Notes: generated by a model not told the origin, from the sequence alone. 18,497 bases of DNA from Rubrimonas sp036770645 (GCA_036770645.1 DAIPIU010000050.1:1-18497); one strand, 5' to 3'. Shown: positions 1 through 6,402, numbered from the stretch's first letter. A program made the numbers and translations.

Positions 1-651
1 GGCCAGATGATGGTGCTGAACCCCGACGAGCTGCACGACGGCCGGGCGCTCGACGCCCATTACCGATACCGCGCGTTCTACCCATCCATCGAGATCATGC
101 AGGCGACGGCGGCCGACATGACCGGCGACCCCGGCGCCGCGGTGGCCGAACCCGTCTTCGACGGGCTGGCCTTCGACGACCCGGCACTCGCGACGCAAAT
201 GCTGCGCCTGCACCGTCTTCTCGAGGCCGGGGCCGATGCGCTCGCCCTCGATGAGGCACTCGCGGCCACCTTCGCGCAGCTGATTGCGCGCCACGCTGCC
301 ACCGACCTCCGCCCGCCCCAGGCGGGGCGTGAAGACCGCCGCATGGCGCGCGTGATCGAGGCCATCGACGCCGAGCCGGGGGCGCCCTGGCGGCTCGACG
401 ACCTCGCCGCGCTCGCGGGCCTCAGCCGGTATCACTTCATCAGGGTGTTCCGCCGCGCCACGGGCCAGTCGCCCCACGCCTATGTCACCACGCGGCGGCT
501 CGGCCTCGCCCGGCGGCTTCTCGGCAGCGGCGACCGGCCGGCCGAGGCTGCCATCGCGTGCGGCTTCGCGGACCAGGCCCACCTGACGCGGCTGTTCCGG
601 CAGGCGTTCGGGGTGGCGCCGGGCCGTTACGCCCGGGCGGTGCGTCCGTGA
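1..651 (+). CDS. AraC-family transcriptional regulator (5' partial)
   Basis: The reading frame is open from base 1, and the first residues (GQMMVLNPDELHDG) match the middle of an AraC-type N-terminal cupin, the 'LNPxExHDG' strand. The true start therefore lies upstream of the window, and the Met codon at 7 is internal. The C-terminal third carries the two helix-turn-helix motifs of the AraC/XylS DNA-binding domain: LAALAGLSRYHFIRVFRRAT, then GFADQAHLTRLFRQAFGVAPGRYA. The family's sensor domain binds a small ligand and the HTH pair binds asymmetric promoter sites. The stop TGA (649-651) overlaps the GTG start of the LysE gene, so the exporter is the likely target and is translated by coupling. 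The same subfamily recurs at 9499-10290. The ligand cannot be told from sequence. Confidence 0.93.
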   Translation, partial: GQMMVLNPDELHDGRALDAHYRYRAFYPSIEIMQATAADMTGDPGAAVAEPVFDGLAFDDPALATQMLRLHRLLEAGADALALDEALAATFAQLIARHAATDLRPPQAGREDRRMARVIEAIDAEPGAPWRLDDLAALAGLSRYHFIRVFRRATGQSPHAYVTTRRLGLARRLLGSGDRPAEAAIACGFADQAHLTRLFRQAFGVAPGRYARAVRP

Positions 652-1241
652 CCGCCGGGACGTGGCTCGCGCTGGCCGTGTTCGCCACGGTCGCATGCAT
701 CACGCCGGGGCCGGGCAACACGCTGATGATGAGTTCGGGCTTGCGGCGCGGAATCCTGGGCTCCCTGCCGCTGCTTGCCGGCCTCAACCTCGGCTTCGCG
801 GCGCTGCTGGCCGCCGTGGGCGCGGGGCTCGGCGCGGCGATCCTCGCCGTGCCGGGCGCGGGGATGGCGCTGCGGCTCTTCGGGGACGGCTACATCCTGT
901 GGCTCGCGTGGAAGCTGACCAGCGCGGGGCCGTCGCGGGACGGTCCGGACCGCGCCCTGCCCGGTCTTGCCGGCGGCCTGCTGCTGCAATGGGCCAACGG
1001 CAAGGCGTGGCTGATGGCCGTCGGCGCGGTCGCCGCCCATGTGCGCCCCGGGGCGGTCATGGAAAGCCTCGCCATCGTCGCCGCAACCTTCTTCGTGATC
1101 GGCGTTGGGGCGAACCTGGTCTGGACGGCAGGCGGGGCGATGCTGCGAACCCTGCCGACGACCGAGGCGGCGGCACGCCGCACGAACGCGCTGCTCGGCC
1201 CGCTGCTCGCCCTCTCCGCCCTGCCGATCCTGCTGTCCTGA
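648..1241 (+). CDS. LysE family exporter (first copy)
   Basis: This 197-residue integral membrane protein belongs to the LysE/RhtB family, which exports amino acids or related small metabolites. The first membrane helix ends in the family motif TPGPGNTLMM (near residues 18-27). A second family signature, QWANGKAWLMA, sits in mid-protein, in the position of the usual 'Q-x-NPKAWL'. I count about six hydrophobic stretches. I chose the GTG at 648 because it overlaps the stop of the upstream AraC gene (GTGA) and leaves a normal N-terminus just before helix 1. The in-frame extension upstream is antisense-like, Arg/Pro-rich sequence inside the AraC gene. Regulator and exporter form a two-gene unit. 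The substrate is unknown. Confidence 0.92.
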   Translation: MTAGTWLALAVFATVACITPGPGNTLMMSSGLRRGILGSLPLLAGLNLGFAALLAAVGAGLGAAILAVPGAGMALRLFGDGYILWLAWKLTSAGPSRDGPDRALPGLAGGLLLQWANGKAWLMAVGAVAAHVRPGAVMESLAIVAATFFVIGVGANLVWTAGGAMLRTLPTTEAAARRTNALLGPLLALSALPILLS

Positions 1242-1273
1242 ACGGCGGGCGGCCGCCGGCGCCGCACGACTGC

Positions 1274-1311
1274 GCAGGATCGTTCAAGCCGGCTCGCCAC
1301 GCGCGCGCGAT
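1274..1311 (+). promoter_or_regulatory. Shared upstream element, site 1 (DUF1127 pair)
   Basis: GCAGGATCGTTCAAG lies at 1274-1288, 52 nt before the ATG at 1341. A CGCGAT hexamer (1306-1311) follows after 17 nt. The same 15-mer, exactly or nearly, precedes four other transcription units in the window at the same distance. Reading TTCAAG as a -35 box and CGCGAT as a weak -10 box gives an activator-type promoter; that reading is inference. Confidence 0.6.
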
Positions 1312-1340
1312 GCTGTCGCTTCGAGACCAGAGGATCCTCC

Positions 1341-1607
1341 ATGCGCGAAGGCCAACCCATCGCCCCGGTCGCGGGCGCGTCCGCCGTCATTGTCGATTTC
1401 CCGACCGTCCGTTCGCCCGCGGGCGCCGCGCCTGCGACGCGGGCGCGAGGGATCCGCGCGCTGCTCGGGCTGTGGCGGCGGCGCTGGCGCGAGCGGCGCG
1501 AGATGCGCGACCTCGCCATCTTCGAACCGGATTCGGTGCTGGCCGACATCGGCATCGACCGGAGGGAGGCCTGGCGGCGGGCCCGGACCCCGTTCTGGCG
1601 GCCATGA
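1341..1607 (+). CDS. DUF1127 domain protein, first of three
   Basis: This small basic protein has 88 residues. The N-terminal 35 residues are low-complexity. From about residue 40 the DUF1127 pattern appears: an Arg-rich helix (LLGLWRRRWRERREMRDL), then the conserved 'L-x-DIGI-x-R' turn (VLADIGIDRREAW), ending in TPFWRP. The start is supported by AGAGGA (1329-1334), six bases before the ATG. In Rhodobacter and Agrobacterium small DUF1127 proteins are stress-linked, and CcaF1 of R. sphaeroides is reported to bind RNA, so an RNA-related role is possible but not shown here. The stop overlaps the start of the next DUF1127 gene (ATGA, 1604-1607). A copy of the shared upstream element lies 52 nt before the start. 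Confidence 0.88.
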   Translation: MREGQPIAPVAGASAVIVDFPTVRSPAGAAPATRARGIRALLGLWRRRWRERREMRDLAIFEPDSVLADIGIDRREAWRRARTPFWRP

Positions 1608-1807
1608 GGGACCTCGGCGACGCGCCCCCCGCCGAGGCGCCACGGACGGGTGCGGGGCCCTGGCGGCGCCTCATGCAGTGGCTCTTCCGCGTGCCCGGAC
1701 GCCCCGGCCATGCGCGGCGGCTGTCCGACCAACTCCTGCGCGACATCGGCCTCACCCGCGCGCAGGCCCACGCCCTTTTCGGTCGTCACCGCGACCCGCG
1801 GCTCTGA
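1604..1807 (+). CDS. DUF1127 domain protein, second of three
   Basis: This 67-residue protein starts at the ATG of an ATGA overlap with the first DUF1127 gene, so the two are probably translated together. The C-terminal half carries the DUF1127 core: RRLSDQLLRDIGLTRAQAHA, with the canonical 'L-x-DIGLTR-x-QA'. A Trp/Arg-rich segment (WRRLMQWLFRVP) comes before it. Unlike its two neighbours it lacks the PFWRP ending. It has no ribosome-binding site of its own beyond the coupled junction. The last part of the gene is antisense to the possible end of a GlxA-like remnant, but the DUF1127 core is unmistakable on this strand. Confidence 0.85.
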   Translation: MRDLGDAPPAEAPRTGAGPWRRLMQWLFRVPGRPGHARRLSDQLLRDIGLTRAQAHALFGRHRDPRL

Positions 1808-1945
1808 GGTCGCGCCCGCGGCCGAGGCGGTCGGCCGCAGCACCCGGAAGCGGCCTCCCGGCCCCATCTCGGGCCCCGGCAGGGCGAACACCTCGCAGGC
1901 CACGCCGAACCCGAAGGCCCAAGGGCCAACATGGGCAAGAACGCA
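1790..1945 (-). pseudogene. GlxA-type (DJ-1/PfpI + AraC) regulator, N-terminal remnant
   Basis: On the minus strand this stretch reads CVLAHVGPWAFGFGVACEVF, then ALPGPEMGPGGRFRVLRPTA. This closely follows the start of GlxA-family regulators, whose pattern is 'V-L-x-G-V-x-P-F-E-x-x-V-A-C-E-V-F-G-x-x-R-P-E-M-G-x-x-x-Y-x-F-R-V'. The family's start codon and the rest of the amidase-like and AraC domains are missing: upstream the frame dissolves into Arg/Gly-rich sequence, and downstream it runs antisense into the second DUF1127 gene. It is best read as a deletion remnant of about 50 codons. Resemblance continuing into the DUF1127 gene (AEADV) is probably chance. Confidence 0.5.
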
Positions 1946-2223
1946 CAGGAGGGGGCCGGCGCGGCGCCGGGGCGACGCGATCGGCATGAGCCCGACGCCG
2001 GACGGCATCTCGGCCGCGTCCGGGACCCGCGGCCCCGCGGCGTTTCCCGCGCATCGCGAACCCGGACCGGGGTCCCCCATGCGAGGTCCCGTCACCGAAA
2101 CGCCCGCCGCCCCATCGGCCCATCGGTCCCATCGGTCGTGCCCCGGATGGATGGACGAGGGCTTCGCGCTCGCCATGGGCCGGCGGGCCTGCGGTGAACC
2201 CGGCCGCGCCCGTCGCGCTCGGC
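1808..2223. other. Gene-poor spacer between DUF1127 genes
   Basis: Apart from the GlxA-like remnant on the minus strand at its left end, I see no supported gene here. Long open frames exist on both strands but are Arg/Pro/Gly-rich with no family pattern, as expected at this base composition. A short direct repetition (catcggtcccatcggt) lies near 2123-2138. The right end holds the upstream element of the third DUF1127 gene. Confidence 0.6.
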
Positions 2224-2261
2224 GCAATATCGCTCAAGAGACCGAAGCGGCCGCACGCCAT
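2224..2261 (+). promoter_or_regulatory. Shared upstream element, site 2 (third DUF1127 gene)
   Basis: GCAATATCGCTCAAG (2224-2238) matches the site before the first DUF1127 gene at 12 of 15 positions, and the site before the AraC gene at 13 of 15. It ends 53 nt before the ATG at 2292. CGCCAT (2256-2261) follows after 17 nt, the same spacing as at the other sites. Confidence 0.55.
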
Positions 2262-2291
2262 CATCGGACCCGATCCCAAGGAGGTCGTCCG

Positions 2292-2558
2292 ATGCCAGAT
2301 GCGTCACTTGCCGCCTTCGCGCCGCCGTTTCCAGCGGGGCGCGAGCCTCATGATCCCGCCGCGCCGAGAGGGCGCAACACCGGGGGACGCCTCGGCGCTG
2401 AATGGCGCCTGCCGCCGTGGCTGTGGATTGCGCGGCTCGAGGAGCGGCGTCAGCTGGCGCGGCTTGCGCTGGACTACCCTTGCTACCTGCTGCGCGACGT
2501 CGGGCTTCGACGCGAGGATCTGATGCGCGAGGCCGCCAAGCCCTTCTGGCGGCCATGA
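2292..2558 (+). CDS. DUF1127 domain protein, third of three
   Basis: This 88-residue protein is the same length as the first DUF1127 protein and has the same ending (KPFWRP versus TPFWRP). The N-terminal 45 residues are Pro/Arg-rich. The core is IARLEERRQLARLALDYPCY, then LLRDVGLRREDL, where the usual DIG is DVG. A strong Shine-Dalgarno, AAGGAGG (2278-2284), seven bases before the ATG fixes the start. The gene has its own copy of the shared upstream element. The last 15 bases (ttctggcggccatga) are identical to the end of the first DUF1127 gene, including the ATGA that starts the second gene there, but nothing recognisable follows here. It probably arose by duplication. Molecular function is unknown; other members of the family are RNA-linked. 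Confidence 0.85.
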   Translation: MPDASLAAFAPPFPAGREPHDPAAPRGRNTGGRLGAEWRLPPWLWIARLEERRQLARLALDYPCYLLRDVGLRREDLMREAAKPFWRP

Positions 2559-2593
2559 CCGGGCGCGCCGGGCATGGCGCGCGATCCGGCCGG

Positions 2594-2962
2594 TCAGAAC
2601 TCGACTTTCCTCGCGGCCGTCCCGGCATCGCCGGTGTTCGGCGTGCCCGCCTTCTCGATGAGCAGGAGATGGGTTTCGACCTCGGCGCGGGGCCGGTGGC
2701 GAACGCCCGCGGGCACGACGAGCAGCTCTCCGGGCCCGAGCGCCACCGTGCCGTCGGGCAGGTCGACCAGAAGGCGGCCCGACAGGACAAGGAGGAAGTC
2801 GTCCGCATCCGCGTGGGCGTGCCAGACGAAGTCGCCCGACACCTTCACCGCCATGACCTCGTGCCCGTTGAACCGCGCGACGATGCCCGGCGTCCAGTGC
2901 GCCGGCAGATCGGCGATCCTCGCCCCGAGGTTCACCGGCGCGGGGGCGCCGCCTCCGGTCAC
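2594..2962 (-). CDS. Cupin domain protein
   Basis: This 122-residue single-domain cupin has motif 1 in FVWHAHADADDFLLVLSG, with His-x-His metal ligands and Asp where Glu is usual. Motif 2 (PGELLVVPAGVRHRPRAE) supplies the third His. Family members are beta-barrel proteins, either metal-dependent enzymes or small-molecule sensors; the exact reaction cannot be read here. I chose the GTG start at 2962 because it overlaps the stop of the upstream VOC gene (GTGA, 2959-2962), so the pair is translationally coupled. The gene converges on the third DUF1127 gene, with 35 bp between the stops. The C-terminus (KAGTPNTGDAG...) is a short polar tail. Confidence 0.88.
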   Translation of the reverse strand: MTGGGAPAPVNLGARIADLPAHWTPGIVARFNGHEVMAVKVSGDFVWHAHADADDFLLVLSGRLLVDLPDGTVALGPGELLVVPAGVRHRPRAEVETHLLLIEKAGTPNTGDAGTAARKVEF

Positions 2963-3405
2963 GAGCCTTCTCCCGGGTGCACGGGCACCGAGGGCACACA
3001 GACATAGCCCTCGGGATCGACGATGTGGGCCTCGCGCAGGCCATGGGGCCTGTCGAGCGGCGGCGACAGCACCGTGCCGCCCGCCCGCCCTGCCTGCCGC
3101 GCCGCCTCGTCGGGATCCGTGCCGTAGAGCCGCAACTCGACGCCCGCACCCCGCACCGCCCCGCCCGAGACGGCGCGCCCGAGCGGGTGGTCGCGATAGG
3201 TGCGGTCGCCGTGGAGCATCCACACGGCGCCGCAGGCCGACAGGATCGCGAAGTCGGCCTCGCGCCAGACGATGCGCGCCCCGAGCACCGTCACCTGGAA
3301 CGTCGCGGCGGCCGCGACATCGGCGACCAGGAGGTTGACCCCGAGGCCGGGGCCAAGGCTCCGCCCGAAGGCGGCCGGATCGGGGCGGGCAGCGTTCTCG
3401 GCCAT
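2959..3405 (-). CDS. VOC (glyoxalase/bleomycin-resistance fold) protein
   Basis: This 148-residue protein has a single VOC module pair. The first beta-alpha-beta half is NLLVADVAAAATFQVTVLGA; the second half runs from VELRLYGTDPDEAARQA to HIVDPEGYVCVPSVPV, the family's 'DP-x-G-x-x' ending. VOC proteins bind metals and small molecules and include glyoxalases, dioxygenases and antibiotic-binding proteins. The ligand here is open. I chose ATG 3405 over ATG 3447 because it places the upstream element 58 nt away, as at other genes, although the ribosome-binding site is weak at both. The gene is coupled to the cupin by a GTGA overlap, so the two products probably act on the same compound. Confidence 0.87.
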   Translation of the reverse strand: MAENAARPDPAAFGRSLGPGLGVNLLVADVAAAATFQVTVLGARIVWREADFAILSACGAVWMLHGDRTYRDHPLGRAVSGGAVRGAGVELRLYGTDPDEAARQAGRAGGTVLSPPLDRPHGLREAHIVDPEGYVCVPSVPVHPGEGS

Positions 3406-3440
3406 CGGGGCGCCATGGGACGGATGCGGGCCGGACCGGC

Positions 3441-3478
3441 AGAGCATGGCGGCGGATCGCTGTCTTGAACAACATTGC
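3441..3478 (-). promoter_or_regulatory. Shared upstream element, site 3 (VOC-cupin operon)
   Basis: On the minus strand GCAATGTTGTTCAAG (3478-3464) lies 58 nt before the ATG at 3405. TGCTCT follows after 17 nt. The GTTCAAG half is identical to sites 1, 4 and 5; the GCA end is kept; the middle differs. Confidence 0.5.
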
Positions 3479-3561
3479 GCTCCCCTTTCCGCCCGCGCCC
3501 ATGCCTTCTGCGGGACGGGAGCGTTCAGGATCCGCAGGTCCGCACCGAGCCGGCCTCGTCC

Positions 3562-3578
3562 GATGCCGGGCCGGCATC
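3562..3578. repeat. Perfect 8-bp inverted repeat with one-base centre
   Basis: GATGCCGG, one G, then CCGGCATC forms a compact palindrome in the intergenic region. It could be an operator half-site pair, but in such GC-rich DNA chance palindromes are common. It lacks a following T-run, so it is not a terminator. Confidence 0.35.
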
Positions 3579-3623
3579 CATCGGCCGGCGGAGGGCATCG
3601 ACCCGCATGCGCCGCGGGCTGCG

Positions 3624-3654
3624 GAGATGATCGAGATGATCGAGATGATCGAGA
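3624..3654. repeat. 9-bp tandem repeat (GAGATGATC) abutting the gap
   Basis: Three full copies of GAGATGATC plus four bases of a fourth run directly into the N block. The repeat is much less GC-rich than its surroundings. The true array may be longer, with the assembler stopping inside it. Confidence 0.9.
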
Positions 3655-3754
3655 NNNNNNNNNNNNNNNNNNNNNNNNNNNNNNNNNNNNNNNNNNNNNN
3701 NNNNNNNNNNNNNNNNNNNNNNNNNNNNNNNNNNNNNNNNNNNNNNNNNNNNNN
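3655..3754. other. Assembly gap (100 N)
   Basis: There are exactly 100 undetermined bases, a size commonly used as a placeholder for unknown length. Sequence resumes at gatggcacgg. The distance between the VOC and LysR genes is therefore not known. Confidence 0.98.
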
Positions 3755-3886
3755 GATGGCACGGTTGCATGGTCTCGCCTTTGGCTTTCCGGGGGTTCCG
3801 ATGTCCACCACACTAGCCACCGGCCCAGCCGCCATCGCCGCCGGATCGGCGGCTACACTCCCGACCGCCCGTCCGGGATCGCCGCC

Positions 3887-4780
3887 ATGGCGGCGCTGAA
3901 CGCCGACGACCTCGCCCTGTTCCTGCGCGTCGCGGCGCTCGGCAGCTTCGCGGCGGCGGCCGAGGGCACGGCGATGACCGCGTCGGGCGTCTCGAAGGCG
4001 ATCTCGCGGATGGAGGACCGGCTGGGCGTGATTCTGCTGCAGCGCAGCACACGGCGGCTGGCCGTCACGCCCGAGGGCGAGACGCTGCTTGCCGGGGGCC
4101 CGGCGGTGCTCGACGCGCTGGAACGGCTGGAGGCGGAGACGACCGCCGCGCGCGGCCGTCCGCGCGGGCTGGTCCGCGTCTCCGCCGGCTCGGCGCTGGC
4201 GCAGTACCGCATCATACCCGGCCTCGCGGCCTTCCGGACGCGGTTTCCGGAGATCGACCTCGACCTGCAGGTGACCGACCGCAGGATCGACCTGCTGGCC
4301 GAGCGCATCGACGTCGCGATCAGGACCGGGCCGCTGCTCGACAGCAGCCTCGTTGCCCGCAAGCTGCGCTCGGCGCGCCGACTGATCGTGGCCAGCCCCC
4401 CTTATCTGGCCCGACGCGGCACGCCCGCCGCGCCGTCGGACCTCGCGCGCCACGACTGCCTGACGCTGTCGGGACATGACGGGCTCGCCCGCTGGCCGTT
4501 CCGCGATGGCCCGCGCATCGACACCGTCACTGTACGCGGCGCGATGACCGCCGACAGCGCCGAGGCGCTGCGCGCCATGGCCATCGCGGGCCTCGGCCTC
4601 GTGCGGCTCGCCGACTTCCTTCTGCGGGACGCGGTGGAGGACGGACGGCTGGTGGCGCTGCTGACGGACTGCCACGCCGAGGAACCGCTGCCCGTGGCCG
4701 CGCTCACGCCGCCCGGGCGATCGCGCCTGCCCCGCGTCCGCGCCTTTCTCGACTTCGCCGTCGAGATGATGGGCCCTTGA
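3887..4780 (+). CDS. LysR-family transcriptional regulator
   Basis: This protein has 297 residues, the usual LysR length. The winged HTH occupies roughly residues 6-62 (ALFLRVAALGSFAAAAEGTA, then SGVSKAISRMEDRLGVILLQ and RSTRRLAVTPEGE). The co-inducer-binding domain runs from about residue 90 (RGLVRVSAGSALAQYRIIPG) to the end. The VSKAISRMEDRLG recognition helix resembles the CrgA/DsdC-like subgroup often found next to efflux or detoxification genes. I chose ATG 3887 because it puts the HTH at the standard distance from the N-terminus; only a weak GGGA precedes it. The stop (4778-4780) lies 29 bp before a GNAT gene read in the same direction. This is unusual, because LysR genes are commonly divergent from their targets. 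The effector is unknown. Confidence 0.94.
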   Translation: MAALNADDLALFLRVAALGSFAAAAEGTAMTASGVSKAISRMEDRLGVILLQRSTRRLAVTPEGETLLAGGPAVLDALERLEAETTAARGRPRGLVRVSAGSALAQYRIIPGLAAFRTRFPEIDLDLQVTDRRIDLLAERIDVAIRTGPLLDSSLVARKLRSARRLIVASPPYLARRGTPAAPSDLARHDCLTLSGHDGLARWPFRDGPRIDTVTVRGAMTADSAEALRAMAIAGLGLVRLADFLLRDAVEDGRLVALLTDCHAEEPLPVAALTPPGRSRLPRVRAFLDFAVEMMGP

Positions 4781-4809
4781 GCCGCGACGACGCAGAGGAG
4801 ACCACGGCC

Positions 4810-5361
4810 ATGACCGACACCCCTCGCCTGCAAACCGACCGCCTGACAATGCGCCCGATCACGCCCGACGACCTGCCCGCGTTCTGCAGGTTCATGGCGT
4901 CCGACCGCGCCCGCTTCGTCGGCGGCCCCTGCGAAGGCCATGACGCCTGGCGCCGCTTCGCGGTGCATCTGGGGCACTGGCGGATCAGGGGCTACGGGAT
5001 GTGGACAGTCAAACGGCGCGATGATGGCATGGCGGTCGGCCAGGTGGGCCTGTGGAATCCGGACGGCTGGGTGGCGCCGGAAGTGGGCTGGTGGATCTTC
5101 GAAGGGGCGTTCGAAGGACGGGGCTATGCGCGCGAAGCGGCGGTCGCGGCGCGCGCCCATGCCTTCGACACCCTGCACTGGCCCACGGTGTTCAGCGTCA
5201 TCGATCCGGGCAATGCGCGCTCCATCGCGCTGGCCCGGCGCCTCGGGGCCGCAGAGGACAGGCACGCCAAGACCCCCGATGGAACGCCCGTGATCGTCTT
5301 CCGCCACCCCGAACCCGACGACGGGCAGAAACCGGTCTTCCGCACGGGGGCCCCGTCATGA
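4810..5361 (+). CDS. GNAT acetyltransferase (RimJ/RimL-like)
   Basis: This 183-residue acetyl-CoA-dependent N-acetyltransferase opens in the Acetyltransf_3 style (LQTDRLTMRPITPDDLPAFC). Acetyl-CoA is bound by motif A, where GRGYAREAAVAARAHAF supplies the 'R/Q-G-x-G-x-A' loop, followed by the Asn in IDPGNARSIALARRLGA. An in-frame TTG overlapping the LysR stop (4777) would add 11 residues. AGAGGAG (4794-4800), nine bases before ATG 4810, decides for the later start. The stop overlaps the next gene's ATG (ATGA, 5358-5361). The acceptor could be an amino sugar, a peptide N-terminus or a drug amine. The LysR-GNAT-VOC order suggests modification of a toxic compound. Confidence 0.92.
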   Translation: MTDTPRLQTDRLTMRPITPDDLPAFCRFMASDRARFVGGPCEGHDAWRRFAVHLGHWRIRGYGMWTVKRRDDGMAVGQVGLWNPDGWVAPEVGWWIFEGAFEGRGYAREAAVAARAHAFDTLHWPTVFSVIDPGNARSIALARRLGAAEDRHAKTPDGTPVIVFRHPEPDDGQKPVFRTGAPS

Positions 5362-5738
5362 TCGTCTACACGATGGTCGGCGCCGCCGACCTGACGCGCG
5401 CCATCCGCTTCTACGATCCGGTCTTCGCAGAGCTCGGCCTCGAGCCATGCTGGCGCGACGCGCAATCGACCTGCCGGGGCCTGAAGGCCGACCCGCGCGT
5501 TCCCCGCTTCCTCGTCGGCTGTCCCTTCAATGGCGCCGAGGCGAGCGTCGGCAACGGCGCCATGACGGCGTTCCGGGCCGACACGGCCGACCGCGTCGCG
5601 CGCTGCCATGCGCTGGCCCTTGCGGGCGGCGGCGCCTGCGAAGGGCCGCCGGGTCCACGGCCGCAGTACGGCGACACGTTCTTCGGCGCCTGTGTCCGGG
5701 ACCCCGGCGGCAACAAGCTCGCCTTCGTCCGCTTCTAG
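5358..5738 (+). CDS. VOC family protein
   Basis: This 126-residue VOC protein belongs to the small 'lactoylglutathione lyase-like' group. The N-terminal strand and helix are TMVGAADLTRAIRFYDPVFA, the middle contains FLVGCPFNGAEASVGNGAM, and the C-terminal half ends FFGACVRDPGGNKLAFVRF, with the DP-x-G-N-K signature. The fold hosts metal-dependent lyases and drug-binding resistance proteins; this one cannot be assigned a substrate. Start ATG 5358 overlaps the GNAT stop (ATGA), so both come from one message. Its stop TAG shares the palindrome CTAG (5735-5738) with the stop of the convergent kinase-like gene, leaving no intergenic space. Confidence 0.92.
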   Translation: MIVYTMVGAADLTRAIRFYDPVFAELGLEPCWRDAQSTCRGLKADPRVPRFLVGCPFNGAEASVGNGAMTAFRADTADRVARCHALALAGGGACEGPPGPRPQYGDTFFGACVRDPGGNKLAFVRF

Positions 5739-6265
5739 CCCGGCGGCGATGGGGCGGGGATGCTGGCCACGACACGCCCAACGGCATCGGCGACAGCCAT
5801 CGTGGCGGTGTCCAGCACGAGCCTCGGCGCGTCCCAGGCCTCGAAGCCCCGGCTCATGACGGCGCGCCAGTCGGGTAGCGCCTGCCCTCGCAGATCGGGG
5901 CGCCTCGTCTCGACCCGGCGGCGATGCTCGGCGGGGTCGGAGCAGATCACCTCGACGTTCATCAGAACCGCCGCCGCATCGCGCGCCACGCCGGCCCATG
6001 CGGCGCGCGTCGGCGCGGCGTCGTTCACGCAGTCGGCGACGACCGACAGACCCGTGCCCAGATTGTCGGCGGCCACCGCGTAGGCGGCCTCATAACCTGC
6101 GTCCTCGGCGGGCCTGATCCCGAGGGTCGAGCGGGCAAGCGCCGTCTCGATGCTGTCGACGCGCAGCAGGACGGCCCCGAGCCGGGCGGCGACAGCGCGC
6201 GCGACGGTGGTCTTGCCCGTGCCGGGCAAACCCGACATGGCGATCAGGACGGGCCGGGCGGTCAT
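5735..6265 (-). CDS. P-loop kinase-like ATP-binding protein (AAA_33 type)
   Basis: This 176-residue protein has a Walker A motif at residues 12-20 (GLPGTGKTT), directly after a hydrophobic strand. A strand ending in an acidic residue (LLRVDSIE, near 40) and a Walker B-like VVADCVND (near 85) follow. The C-terminal part has the Arg-rich lid (SDPAEHRRRVETRRPDLRG). This layout matches the small kinases of the zeta-toxin/chloramphenicol phosphotransferase/adenylylsulfate kinase-like group, which phosphorylate diverse small molecules; the substrate is not evident. GGAGG, eight bases before ATG 6265, supports the start. It is divergent from the LysE gene at 6403 and convergent with the VOC gene, sharing a CTAG stop overlap. 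Confidence 0.9.
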   Translation of the reverse strand: MTARPVLIAMSGLPGTGKTTVARAVAARLGAVLLRVDSIETALARSTLGIRPAEDAGYEAAYAVAADNLGTGLSVVADCVNDAAPTRAAWAGVARDAAAVLMNVEVICSDPAEHRRRVETRRPDLRGQALPDWRAVMSRGFEAWDAPRLVLDTATMAVADAVGRVVASIPAPSPPG

Positions 6266-6402
6266 CTTGGAACCTCCATACGCCATCGCCGGGGCGGAAA
6301 GGGCCCCCGGGGCAAGGATCGGGGCGGCGACCGCACGATCCGGGCCGCGCTGCCCGCCAGTCGACGCGACAACGAGCGCGTTGCAGCGGGATGGGAACTC
6401 CG

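Larger units (their letters stand above)
3479..3886. other. Intergenic region containing an assembly gap
   Basis: This region separates the VOC-cupin operon from the LysR operon. It holds an inverted repeat, GATGCCGG-g-CCGGCATC (3562-3578), a 9-bp tandem repeat, 100 unknown bases and the LysR promoter region. The open frames that cross the N run are artefacts. No gene can be supported, but the gap may hide one. Confidence 0.7.

Noticed and set aside
890..2227. Long minus-strand frame of 445 codons across LysE and DUF1127 genes
   Set aside because: It is antisense to well-supported genes and Arg/Pro/Ser-rich. Only the short GlxA-like part near 1790-1945 resembles a protein family.
3200..3899. 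Open frames crossing the N block
   Set aside because: Translation through unknown bases is meaningless; only the LysR part after 3887 is real.
6312..6326. GCAAGGATCGGGGCG before the second LysE gene as another copy of the shared element
   Set aside because: It has an extra base in the GCA half and no TTCAAG half, and lies in a G-rich tract, so the match is not convincing.
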